From Isoetes taiwanensis (Eukaryota; Streptophyta; Lycopodiopsida; Isoetales; Isoetaceae): a DNA stretch of 64,000 nucleotides. The notes beneath the pieces are model-generated. The model had not been told where the DNA came from. It saw only the letters and a list, made by a program, of their open reading frames with translations, and searched no databases. The stretch spans positions 2,395,799 through 2,459,798 of the forward strand of contig JAJEKV010000040.1 of NCBI GenBank assembly GCA_021234155.1, given 5' to 3'. Both the position numbers and the translations under genes were made by a program. Of the stretch, positions 34,690-45,893 are shown piece by piece; the stretch's first letter is position 1; each line of letters opens with the position of its first letter.

Positions 34690-36593
34690 CTTGGGATCCT
34701 GTCCTTTCGGAGATCCACATAGTCCAACCAATTACCGAACAATCATGGTCAGTTCGGTGTTTGCCAAACTGCTAGCTGGCATTATTGAGCAACAGTTGAC
34801 CAGGTGGGCAGAAGCAACAGGTATGCGAGCTCTCACACAAGCAGGGTTCAGACCCCGGCATTCAACCATTGATCATATCTTCACATTGAGGACTTTGGTT
34901 GAGGATAGCAGAAACCGTCGGCGGGACCTGTATTGTTGCTTTGTTGACTTTGCGAATGCTTTTGACACCGTGCCTCGGGAAAAGTTATGGGAAAGATTGC
35001 GGCAAATAGAGGTTCCTGTGGATATGCAAAATGCAAGATATCACTGAGGTTATGAGAGTTGTACGGGCGGATGCGGATGACGAGACAACCATTCACTAGC
35101 AAGTATTGGGGTCCGCCGTGGATGTCCTCTTTCCCCAACATTGTTTGTGCGTACAATTGACCAGTTGGAACACTGGCTCATGGACGATGGGGGTGGCGGG
35201 ACCCAACTTTTGCATCAGGACATCAGACAACTCATCTATGCAGATGATGTTGACCTCTTAGCTCACACTCCAGAGGATATGCAGTCTCACTTAGATGCTC
35301 GGATACATTCCCCCGCCGTGCCACGAGACATGAACGTCAATCCGCCAAGACCAAGGTGGTCCTAATCTCATCCTCGCGCCATCCAAGGCCCCTTCATTCA
35401 CTTATCGAGGGCAACAAGTGGAGGTGACATCCACCTACAAGTATCTGGGAGTGGAGTTTCCTTCTACACTATGCTGGGACACTTCCATAAGATTGCGTGT
35501 AGCAGCAGGCTGGAAAGCACTCTATGCAATGCGAACAATAACCATAGAGCGTAACTATACGATTGGGGGCATCGGGCACATCCGCTCGTGGTATTGGTAG
35601 AGCCCGATTTTTTGTACGGAGTTGAAGTCCGGGGCCCAAAGTGGTGTCCCTTGCTACTTGGAGCGACTTAGAACAAAAAGTGAGAAGGCCTTCTTAGCAC
35701 GGGCACTCGGAGTGAAATCCACGGTCCCATATCAAATTTTGTTGCAGGAGGCAGGGGTTTTCGCCACTTCAAATGGCGGCCCCTTGATAGACACATCGTC
35801 TATTTCCGGAAGGTGGTAAATATGGATGATGATCGCTCTACCGCGACTTGGCTTATCGCGTTGGCAATGGGACCACAATGACTCAAGAATTGTTGGAAGG
35901 ATAAAAGAGTGCGCCGTGGCTAACTAGATGGAATGTCCAGAGCACATGTGCATCCAGTAGAAACAGAGGCGGATCGTGGATACTGAGATGTTACCTTGAT
36001 GCTTGTTTCTCCGGCAAGCTTTGGGATTCCGTGGCTCTGGAGCAAGTCAAAACAAAGACATTACAAGCAAAAGACATAAATCCCACATTAGAACGAGGCC
36101 CACAGCCGCTACCTACGTTCATATCGCCCATGAAAAAGCAGGCATATCGCCTCCATTCGCAGACAGTGCCCACCATCTTCGGATTGAGACAGTCGATGGA
36201 TTGGGGAGCCACGTCGGGATAGGGTTTGTCGGTCTTTGCCGGACGGGAGTCTGTTGAGGATGAGTGTCACACTTTCGAGTTGCCCAAAGATATGATCGGA
36301 TTCGGACACGCGCTATGCTCGATTGATTAGACTCGATGAGCCGCTACACATGATATCGGGCACGCGACGGTAAGGCCTTTCGGATCATACATTCAGAAGT
36401 ATTGGACTTGAGGGCTCGATATGCCCCGACCAACCATTTAATTGATGTCGCTAGATCTTATTGTCGCCACGGTTTTTCCCTCGAAAACCCCCTGTATGGG
36501 GTTTTAATCCGCAAGAATGTGGATAGCTGGCTTTTTGTATTGGGTCCCATAGGCCGATTGGTCTCCTCGTGGACGATAAAAACAATTCTATTC
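34690..36593 (+). mobile_element. LINE-A copy 2, 5'-truncated, ending in ATTCT array
   Basis: RT begins with TNYRTIMVSSVFAKLLAGIIEQ and continues ALTQAGFRPRHSTIDHIFTL and DLYCCFVDFANAFDTVPREK (to about 35000). After frameshifts come GCPLSPTLF and the catalytic IYADDVDLL (about 35237-35263), which is intact here. YKYLGVEFPSTLCWD follows (35443-35480). The 3' part matches copy 1 (12541-12740 reversed) through TTTTGTATTGGGTCCCATAG and ends GTGGACGATAAAAAC at 36593. No endonuclease is present. Stops and frameshifts make it inactive. Confidence 0.85.
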
Positions 36594-36645
36594 TATTCTA
36601 TTCTATTCTATTCTATTCTATTCTATTCTATTCTATTCTATTCTT
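36594..36645 (+). repeat. (ATTCT)n pentamer array, LINE-A tail
   Basis: About ten copies directly at the LINE-A 3' end. Confidence 0.9.
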
Positions 36646-36712
36646 TTACACACTTGATATTGACATATTTATACGGGGTGGTTGGAGCTCCTTAAATTCT
36701 TATTATATATAC

Positions 36713-39216
36713 ATATAAATATCTATATATATTAAAGGTTGTGACTGGTTGCATCTTCAATGAGTGCAGCCTGTTATTTTGCTAAGTTTGTTGTTGCTAT
36801 TTTGCTATCTCATTAACTCTCATTTTAATAAGTGGGTTTGAGCGAGAACGTATGGCATAGCGTCTAACATAAAATGCCCACGCCAATATATTTGGTGGTG
36901 ACAAAACCATACAGGATGCTCCCCTTAAAAGGTATGTATCACATGCTGTTCATTAGCACAGGGTGCCTGTTGCTCCATAATAGACCTTTGCTAAAAACAC
37001 AGTCCAGCAAGGTGAGAAATGCTTTTAACTGGTAAATGTATGGCCCTTCATATAGTGTGAAGATCAATAGCCACACAAGTTAGTAGTGGTCTCTCTTATA
37101 GTGAATGACGAATTTGCTTAGGGAAATATGACTTTAAATATTGAACCAAAGGTCTACACATTATTTAAATCTTTGGCATTTGTCTTGAATGTTAAAATGT
37201 AATTGTTAGATATAAAAGGCCTTACGATGGTAAAAGGTTGTTGTTGGGGCAATAAATTACTTGGCCTGTATTGCAAGTTGGGCAAGGAAATAGTAGAATA
37301 TGTGGCATTAACTTCCTTAGCCTCTTTATGTTAGTGCATGGGAAGACGAGTCCATTTTTTTCCTTAGCCTCTTTATGTTAGTGCATGGGAAGATGAGTCC
37401 ACTCTATTGGGCTTTAACTTCTTCGGCCTCTTTAATATGGGTCCAAAAATGGACGTAAGTTTTTGATAGCAGAAAACAAAGTCTTTTGCATCCTTTGCCA
37501 TTCAAAGCTATCGTCCTTGGCAAACCGGAGAGAAGTGCGGATCAGCGCCTATGGGGCCCTAAAAGAGCGGGACGTCTCCCAGGTTGAAAAAATAAAAAGA
37601 GAGAAGTGATTTTGGTGTCCAAGTAGAACAACGTCGATGATAGAACAAAGAATTTCCAAGCATCAAATGTGATTCGTAGATGTGTCATGAGAGCTGCTAC
37701 AATGAAAGCAAATGCCTTGGCGGCTCATGGCGAACCTGTTTATGACAATCCGGAAGCTAGTCTCCTTTGCCGGTGGTGGTGAAACTACGATGCTTGGAGG
37801 GGCTTCTAAAGAGGTTTCGTTTGTTAGAATAAGAATAAATTTGGTTTGATGTCATGTTCTTTATAAGAAAATGCGGTTTTAAAGTCCGATCCAATATGAT
37901 GGCGGTGATACACAAGAAAACTAGGGTTGTATATCCATATTTATTTGTTTGTGTGTTTTTGAGCAGTTTTGTGGCTAAGATTTCTGTCTCATTTGTACAT
38001 AACAGAGCTGGTTTTGTAAAAGACAGTTTTGAGCCTTGCTTAGATCTATCTTTGCACTTAAAGAAAAGGATAAAAACTGAGCTCTTCTTTGCTTACCTGA
38101 CGGCTACTTTGCGTTTACCCTTATCAGGCTAACATGCAATTGGTTTGGCTGCAGGTAACACGGAGAACTCATCTTTTTGTGGTTAGATGTGATGGTGTAA
38201 TTATGGCATTGTGGAAGTGCGCTGTGTAGCGAAACATAGTGGTGATACCTTCACTTTTACTTGCTGATTGCGGATACAAATGTCTTGATCATGTTTGCCT
38301 CTAAGAACAGCCTTGTAGTTGTTTTAGATTTTTGTCTTCATGGTCAAGAACATGATTTAGATATCGGAATATTAGAATATCGAAATCAAAGTGACAAAAA
38401 CTTAAAAAGTGGGATGCTATATGCATTGGTTTTACATGGAATTGTGTCATAAGAGACTGATTTGGAACAAATAGGTTGCTTTGATAGCCTTCTGAAAATG
38501 CAAGTGGAGTCTTCTTCTTTATTATATGGCTGATAATCAAGATCTTAATGCAAGTGATATTTAAGTTTTGTAAGAATGATGTCATACAAGAATTACAGGG
38601 ATTTATTCTAAGTCATGATGATAGACACTCATTGCCTTGTAAAAATTTGTTGCTGGTCCTCTGACGGATTGTACAAGCTTATTTCGTAAGGGAATAACTT
38701 GATATGGATCTAAATACTTGGTCCTCATCGAAGTTAATCTTGCACTTTAGGTAATACACAAAGCGTGGATTGAGAATACAACTAATAATTAAGGGTATTG
38801 GTCTATGTATAAGAATAGCTTGGTCTGGGGCCAAAAATTTGGTCTTCATTAAGCTGGTCGTATGCGTAAGATCATATATCATAAGAGCGTATGGCTCATT
38901 TGAGCATGTCAAGAAGAGTTTATGATTCATAAGATAATTTGCATTTGTTAAGATAAAAATTTGACCTTCTGTATGGGACAAGCTTGGTTTGGGGCTAAAA
39001 AATTTAGTTCTCATTAGGCTTGTTTTGAAAAAGTGTGCTTATGATTTATTATAATAATATACTATAATCTACATTTGCTAAAACATCACACAAGCTAGGG
39101 AATATTGTTTGGGCCTGGGTAACGCCAGGATAGACAAAATCTCAAGCTCTACGGAGAGTTAGTGTTTGGAGTAAGAACTTCTGCTAGATTAGATCCTAGG
39201 AGAAGCTAGTATATAT
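36713..39216 (+). repeat. Tandem duplication, copy 1
   Basis: From ATAAATATCTATATATATTA at about 36714 to AGAAGCTAGTATATAT at about 39216, this matches 40037-42573 almost throughout. Differences are scattered single-base indels and a denser mismatch patch near 37500-37640 (copy 2: 40855-40985). Both ends lie in TA-rich tracts. No gene was recognised inside; the short frames (for example 37854-38132, 38261-38452) are not conserved in frame between the copies. Confidence 0.9.
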
Positions 39217-40036
39217 GCTGGAACTTCTATTTATTTGTTCAAGGACAGATAACCCTTACACCTTAGCCTGTGAATTTACCTTTGCTTAATTTGTCTTTTG
39301 TATTGAACCTGAGTTTGTTCATTGACTCAAATCTGTAACTGCTGCAGATTGCTCCTTGTAACTCGGCTATGAGTGCACAAGACAAACAATGGATCCCGGA
39401 ACTCCAAAAGCTTGGGTTTCATAAGCTTAAATGTCGTGCACCATGGGGTGCTGGCCTGCATTATATCTTTGTCTCAACCATGAAGGTATGCACAAAAAGA
39501 TTATTGAGCTGGAGCTATTGCAAAACTGATTGCAAACCTCTTAGTAGCCTATCTTGGCTTTAACGATTGGCTTGGAGTCTTAGCTTGCAAATTGAAGAGC
39601 CACCATACAATGTACATTAAGATCATTGAGGAGGTATATGAAAAACTCTTTGGAATAATGTGTGATAGAACTGAAATTGATGAGAATTTTCACAAGGCAT
39701 ATGCACCTGCCAGACTTACAAAGTTTTATGAGGTCCCGGTCCATGGTAATAATGGAAAGGGAAAAGCAAAAAGTGAATAGACCAAGAGCAAAGACTGGGC
39801 CTTAACTTCTGAGGGCAAAAGATCTCATATTAGGAACATTGGGCCTTGGTATGTTTTGTCCAATTTACTTTGTTTTTCTACACCTTCAGTAACTTAAATA
39901 ATACAGGTGCGTAGGGTCCTGGCAGCAATGCTAGGCTCCCTACAAAACCTAGTATTTGCTGAATTTTTTAGAAGTTTATTTATCTCGTAATATGGACCCT
40001 TGCACCTGCGGTAGGAGGCAGGACGTTATATATATA
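39217..40036 (+). other. Single-copy spacer with an exon-like segment
   Basis: The segment 39348-39485 is preceded by a CTGCAG acceptor and followed by a GTATGC donor. It is open for 46 codons in one phase (from IAPCNSAMSAQDKQWIPE to LHYIFVSTMK). A second open segment, 39592-39780, ends KFYEVPVHGNNGKGKAKSE and a stop. I do not recognise either protein. They could be exons of one gene or chance. Confidence 0.25.
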
Positions 40037-42563
40037 TATAAATATCTATATATATTAAAGGTTGTGACTGGTTGCATCTTCAATGAGTGCAGCCTGTTAT
40101 TTTGCTAAGTTTGTTGTTGCTATTTTGCTATCTCATTAACTCTCATTTTAATAAGTGGGTTTGAGCGAGGACGTATGGCATAGCATCTAACATAAAATGC
40201 CCACGCCAATATATTTGGTGGTGACAAAACCATACAGGATGCTCCCTTAAAAGGTATGTATCACATGCTGTTCATTAGCACAGGGTGCCTGTTGCTCCAT
40301 AGTAGACCTTTGCTAAAAAACACAGTCCAGCAAGGTGAGAAATGCTTTTAACTGGTAAATGTATGGCCCTTCATATAGTGTGAAGATCAATAGCCACACA
40401 AGTTAGTAGTGGTCTCTCTTATCTATTCTATTCTATTCTCTTATAGTGAATGACGAATTTGTTTAGGGAAATATGACTTTAAATATTGAACCAAAGGTCT
40501 ACACATTATTTAAATCTTTGGCATTTGTCTTGAATGTTAAAATGTAATTGTTAGATATAAAAAGGCCTTACGATGGTAAAAGGTTGTTGTTGGGGCAATA
40601 AATTACTTGGCCCGTATTGCAAGTTGGGCAAGGAAATAGTAGAATATGTGGCATTAACTTCCTTAGCCTCTTTATGTTAGTGCATGGGAAGACGAGTCCA
40701 CTTTTTCCTTAGCCTCTTTATGTTAGTGCATGGGAAGATGAGTCCACTCTATTGGGCTTTAACTTCTTCGGCCTCTTTAATATGGGTCCAAAAATGGACG
40801 TAAGTTTTGATAGCAGAAAACAAAGTCTTTTTGCATCCTTTGCCATTCAAAGCTATCGTCCTTGGGCAAACCGGAGAGAAGTGCAGATCAGCCTATGGGG
40901 CCTAAAAGAGCAGGACGCCTCCAAGGGGCTAAAAATAAAAAGCAGAGAAGTGATTTTGGTGTCAGGTGGAGAACACCGTCGATGACCGAACAAAGAATTT
41001 CCAAGCATCAAATGTGATTAAGTAGATGTGTCATGAGAGCTGCTACAATGAAAGCAAATGCCTTGGCGGCTCATGGCTTAACCTGATTTTATGACAATCA
41101 GGAAGCTAGTCTCCTTCTTTGGTGGTGGTGAAACTACGTGCTTGGAGGGCGCTTCTAAAGAGGTTTCAGTTTGTTAGAATAAGAATAAGCTGGTTTGATG
41201 TCATGTTCTTTATAAGAAAATGCAGTTTTAAAGTCTGATCCAATATGATGGCAGCTGATACACAAGAAAACTAGGGTTGTATATCCATATTTATTTGTTT
41301 GTGTGTTTTGAGCGGTTTGTGGCTAAGATTGCATCTCATTTGTACATAACAGAGCTTTGGTTTTGTAAAAGACAGTGGTTTTTGAGCCTTGCTTAGATCT
41401 ATCTTTGCACTTAAAGAAAAGGATAAAAACTGAGCTCTTCTTTGCTTACCTGACGGCTACTTTGCGTTTACCCTTATCAGGCTAACATGCAATTGGTTTG
41501 GCTGCAGGTAACACGGAGAACTCATCTTTTTGTGGTTAGATGTGATGGTGTAATTATGGCATTGTGGAAGTGCGCTGTGTAGCGAAACATAGTGGTGATA
41601 CCTTCACTTTTACTTGGCGATTCGCGGATACAAATGTCTTGATCATGTTTGCCTCTAAGAAACGACCTTGTAGTTGTTTTAGATTTTTGACTTCATGGTC
41701 AAGAACATGATTTAGATATCGGAATATTAGAATATCGAAATCAAAGTGACAAAAACTTAAAAAGTGGGATGCTATATGCATTGGTTTTACATGGAATTGT
41801 GTCATAAGAGACTGATTTGGAACAAATAGGTTGCTTTGATAGCCTTCTGAAAATGCAAGTGGAGTCTTCTTCTTTATTATATGGTGATAATCAAGATCTT
41901 AATGCAAGTGATATTTAAGTTTTGTAAGAATGATGTCATACAAGAATTACAGGGATTTATTCTAAGTCATGATGATAGACACTCACAGCTTGTAAAGAAT
42001 TTGTTGCTGGTCCTCCCCGGCGGATTGTACAAGCTTATTCTGTAGGAATAACTTGATATGGGACTTAATACTTGGTCCTCATCGAGTTAATCTTGCACTT
42101 TAGGTAATACACAAGGGCGTGCAGGGTGAGAATACAACTAATAATTAAGGGTATTGGTCTATGTGTAAGAATAGCTTGGTGGGGGCCAAAAATTTGGTCT
42201 TCATTAAAATTTGGTCGTATCGTAAGATCATATATCATAAGAGCGTATGGCTCATTTGAGCATGTCAAGAAGAGTTTATGATTCATAAGATAATTTGCAT
42301 TTGTTAAGATAAAAATCTTGAAACTCGTATGGGACAAGCTTGGTTTGGGGCTAAAAATTTAGTTCTCATTAGGCTTGTTTTGAAAAAGTGTGCTTATGAT
42401 TTATTATAATAATATACTATAATCTACATTTGCTAAAACATCACACAAGCTAGGGAATATTGTTTGGGCCTGGGTAACGCCAGGATAGACAAAATCTCAA
42501 GCTCTACGGAGAGTTAGTGTTTGGAGTAAGAACTTCTGCTAGATTAGATCCTAGGAGAAGCTA

Positions 42564-42573
<10 letters not shown>
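40037..42573 (+). repeat. Tandem duplication, copy 2
   Basis: Matches 36713-39216. It has a 22-bp addition near 40422 made of CTATTCTATTCTATTCTC, resembling the LINE-A pentamer tail at 36594. Its right end runs into a long AT tract and the gypsy relic, so the spacer seen after copy 1 is missing. Confidence 0.9.
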
Positions 42574-42638
<65 letters not shown>

Positions 42639-42642
42639 TCAG

Positions 42643-42705
<63 letters not shown>
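42565..42705. repeat. (AT)n microsatellite
   Basis: About 140 bp of TA dinucleotides with one GATCAGA interruption near 42637. It forms the junction between the duplicated segment and the gypsy relic. Confidence 0.95.
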
Positions 42706-42706
<1 letters not shown>

Positions 42707-42708
<2 letters not shown>

Positions 42709-45700
42709 ACACCATGGTAAAGAATCAAATTTTGTTCCATTAACATTCAACAAGTGTTGAAGACAAATTATATAATACAAGAAATTTATCGCGAAGGCCA
42801 AGGCTATGGATATTGCTAGCATTCATATTTATGGTGACTCACAATTGATTTGTAGACAAGTTTCAGGAGATTATCAAACAAAAAATGCAGATATGGAGCT
42901 CCTAAAAAACCAAGTAATGGGAGTACTCTCGAGTTTTGCTTCATGGGAAATCACTCACATACCAAGAGAGAAAAATGTGGAAGCTGATGCCTTATGTAGA
43001 GAAACTCTCATGTCACATTTAACTGAAGGAGCCATTCCAGAAGAAGATCTTGATGCTAGTGAGGTAAAAGCACTTTGTCATATCCTAACCATCAATGCAT
43101 CAGAAGAAAAGAGTACTGAAGAGATTACAATCACAAAAAATGGCAAGACTAGAACCCTGTTTGTTGGAGATTTGATTGAATACCAGAATAGGGAAGGATC
43201 TCTTTGCCTGGGATTATTCTGAGCTCACTGGTATCAAAGCTGAGGTATGCCAATTTGAAATCAAAATTAAAGAAGGATGTAAGCCTGTTTTTCAAAAACT
43301 GAGAAGAATTAATGCTTCATTGATGGGATTAATCAAGGATGAGTTGGATAAAATGTTAGATGCAGGTGTTATTATTGAAATCATTAATCCAGAATGGGTA
43401 TCTTGCATTGTACCTGTAGAAAAAAAGAGTAGTGCCTTAAGAATCTGCATTGATTATCGAGATCTCAACAAAGCCACTATCAAAGACTGCTATCCCTTGC
43501 CCTTTTTAGAAGAAATCGAGGTATACTCATTTTTTGATGGATTTTCAGGGTTTAATCAAATTAGCATTAAGGAAGAAGATCAACCAAAAACCTCGTTTAT
43601 TACCCCTTGGGGAACTTATGCAATGAAAAGAATGCCTTTTGAATTAATGAATGCACCTGCCACTTTCCAGAGAGTTATGGATGTTATTTTTAGACCTATG
43701 TCTCCTCAAGAATTCAGAGTTTACTTGGATGACCTTTGCTTAGGATCCTACCCTACTAATCATTTGGAATTGCTTGCAAAAATATGCTCTTTGTGCAGAG
43801 ACTCTGGAGTCAACCTCAACCCAAAGAAATGTATTTTTTTTGCATCCAAAGGGCAACTTTTGGGGCATGAAGTGTCCGACAATGGTATACAAGTGGCACA
43901 AGAAAAGGTTGAAGCCCTCAAAAAACTGGTACCCCCCAAGAATTTGAAGCAGGTCAAAAGTTTTATTGGCATGACTAGTTTTCTTAGGATGTATATTCCT
44001 AATTTTGCTCACATTATAAGTCCTATTTCTAAACTGACAAGGATAGGAAGGATTTCTAAATCTGAGAGCAAGTATGTCCCTGTCACATGGTCATCAGATT
44101 GCCAAAAGTCTTTTGAGTTACTTATAAAGTCCATTTGTGAGGCTACTCTTTTAAAAAAGCCTGATTTGGATATGCCATTTGAAGTTTACATTACTATCAC
44201 TAAAAAGGCCATAGGTCTAGCTATTCTACAGGACAAGCATACCATAGCTTTTGCCAGCAAACAGTGGAGTTCAACTGAAGAAAAATACACTAGAATGGAG
44301 AAGAGTGCTGCTGCTCTTATGTTCCTCATTGACAGACAAGGTCACCTACTATTGAAGAGTTCTGTTCAAGTTTACATGAAGCAAAATCCAATGGGGTTGT
44401 TATTTGGTAAGACTACTTCCAAACAAAAAATTCAGAGGTGGCCTTGTAAGCTACAAACCTTTGATATTTCCATTAAGGAGTTACATCAGGTGAAGAGTCC
44501 CAGTCTTTATTTACCTTACATTTTCTTTGATCATGAGGATACAGTAGAGGTTGTTGACTTTGTGGATGCCTTAGCTTATTTGCAGGCAGAAGATGAAAAG
44601 CAGAGCCCACAGGATTGGCAGCTACCTATAAAAAATTTCTTACAATTCAAGGAGATGCCCTCAGGACTGACTTCGAGCCAGCAAAGGAGATTTAAAGAAA
44701 AATGTAGGCAATTTAAAATGATTAATGATGTTCTATGTAAAGTCAACAGGGATGGACTATTACTGAGGTGTGTCAATGAAGAAGAATCTGCTCTGATCAT
44801 TAGAGAAATGCATGAAGGAGTATGTGGAGGCCATTTTGCTGGAGATACTACTGCCAAGAAAATTCTCAGGTCAGGTTACTATTGGCCTACCATATTTAAA
44901 GATTGTTATACTGCTATAAAATCTTGCCACAAGTGTCAAATATTTGGCAAAAGGATCCTCCTCCCAGCTGCATTAAATCCTATCATTTCTCCAGGGCCCT
45001 TCCAAATATAGGGATTGGATTATATTGGCCCTATTAACCCCCCATCTGCAGGACAACATCAGCACATTATTGTAGCTACAGATTTTACTAAGTGGGCAGA
45101 AGCAATTCCTTTAAGACAGGCCAATGCTATTACAACAGCAAAGTTTTTATATGAGTATATTTGTGCACGGTTTGGTATCCCCCTACAATTGCATTCTGAT
45201 AGAGGTACCCCTTTTGTGAATGAAGTTATTGCTAATTTGCTGACTATTCTTAAGGTCAAACATACTAAGAGCTCCTCCTACTATCCCCAAGGTAATGGTC
45301 AAGCAGAAGCTACTAATAAGGTTTTGAAAAGCATTTTGCAGAAAACAGTCGATGATAATCAAAAGGATTGGCATGCCAAATTAGTGGATGCCCTTTGGGC
45401 TTATAGAGTCACTATTAAAGTAGCAACCACTCATACACCCTTCAACCTAGTCTATGGCATTGAGGCTGTGCTTCCAGTAGAGCTTGAGCTCCCATCTCTA
45501 AGGTTAGCTCACAAGTTATGTTTACCTTTTGAATATGCCTTACAGGGAAAATTTGGACACTCTTACGCATTTAGAAGAATATAGGATGGAGGTGAGAATG
45601 CCAATCTGCTAAAAAAAGCCAAGGATTTGGCTGCTTTCAAAGCTGCTCACAAAATACGGGGAACCTTCAAGACAGGAGAGTTAGTTCTTAAATGGAATAA

Positions 45701-45893
45701 ATCAAGGGAAGACTCAGCAAGTAAGTTTGAAAATCTTTGGGAAGGTCCCTATGAGGTGCTAGAACCTGCAGGCACCAACTCTTATTGGTTAAAGGAATTA
45801 ACTTCAGGGGTGCCACTTCCAAATCCTATCAACACCATCCATCTGAAAAGGTATCGGGATCAACATATATGCTTGTCCCTTTTTATGCTCTAG
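42707..45893 (+). pseudogene. Tat-like Ty3-gypsy pol relic: RNase H-like, RT, RNase H, integrase
   Basis: The first frame (42788-43222) is RNase HI-like: AKAMDIASIHIYGDSQLICRQ and ITHIPREKNVEADAL. Its first acidic strand is degenerate. A frameshift near 43180 leads to RT (43176-45011): FAWDYSELTGI, then RICIDYRDLNKATIKDCYPL, FDGFSGFNQI and catalytic VYLDDLCLG. The canonical RNase H is next (PFEVYIT, IAFASKQWSSTEEKY), then an integrase zinc region (GGHFAGDTTAKKIL, CHKCQIFG). A stop replaces Trp at about 45009. The integrase core continues to 45584 (LDYIGPI, HSDRGTPFVN, YYPQGNGQAEATN), and after another frameshift ends near 45893. Gag and protease are absent. Confidence 0.85.

Noticed and set aside
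36713-42573. The 2.5-kb direct repeats as LTRs of one element
   Set aside because: No TG...CA ends, primer site, polypurine tract or target duplication was seen; ends lie in TA tracts.
42544-42822. Tyr/Ile-repeat minus-strand frame
   Set aside because: Translation of the AT dinucleotide tract.
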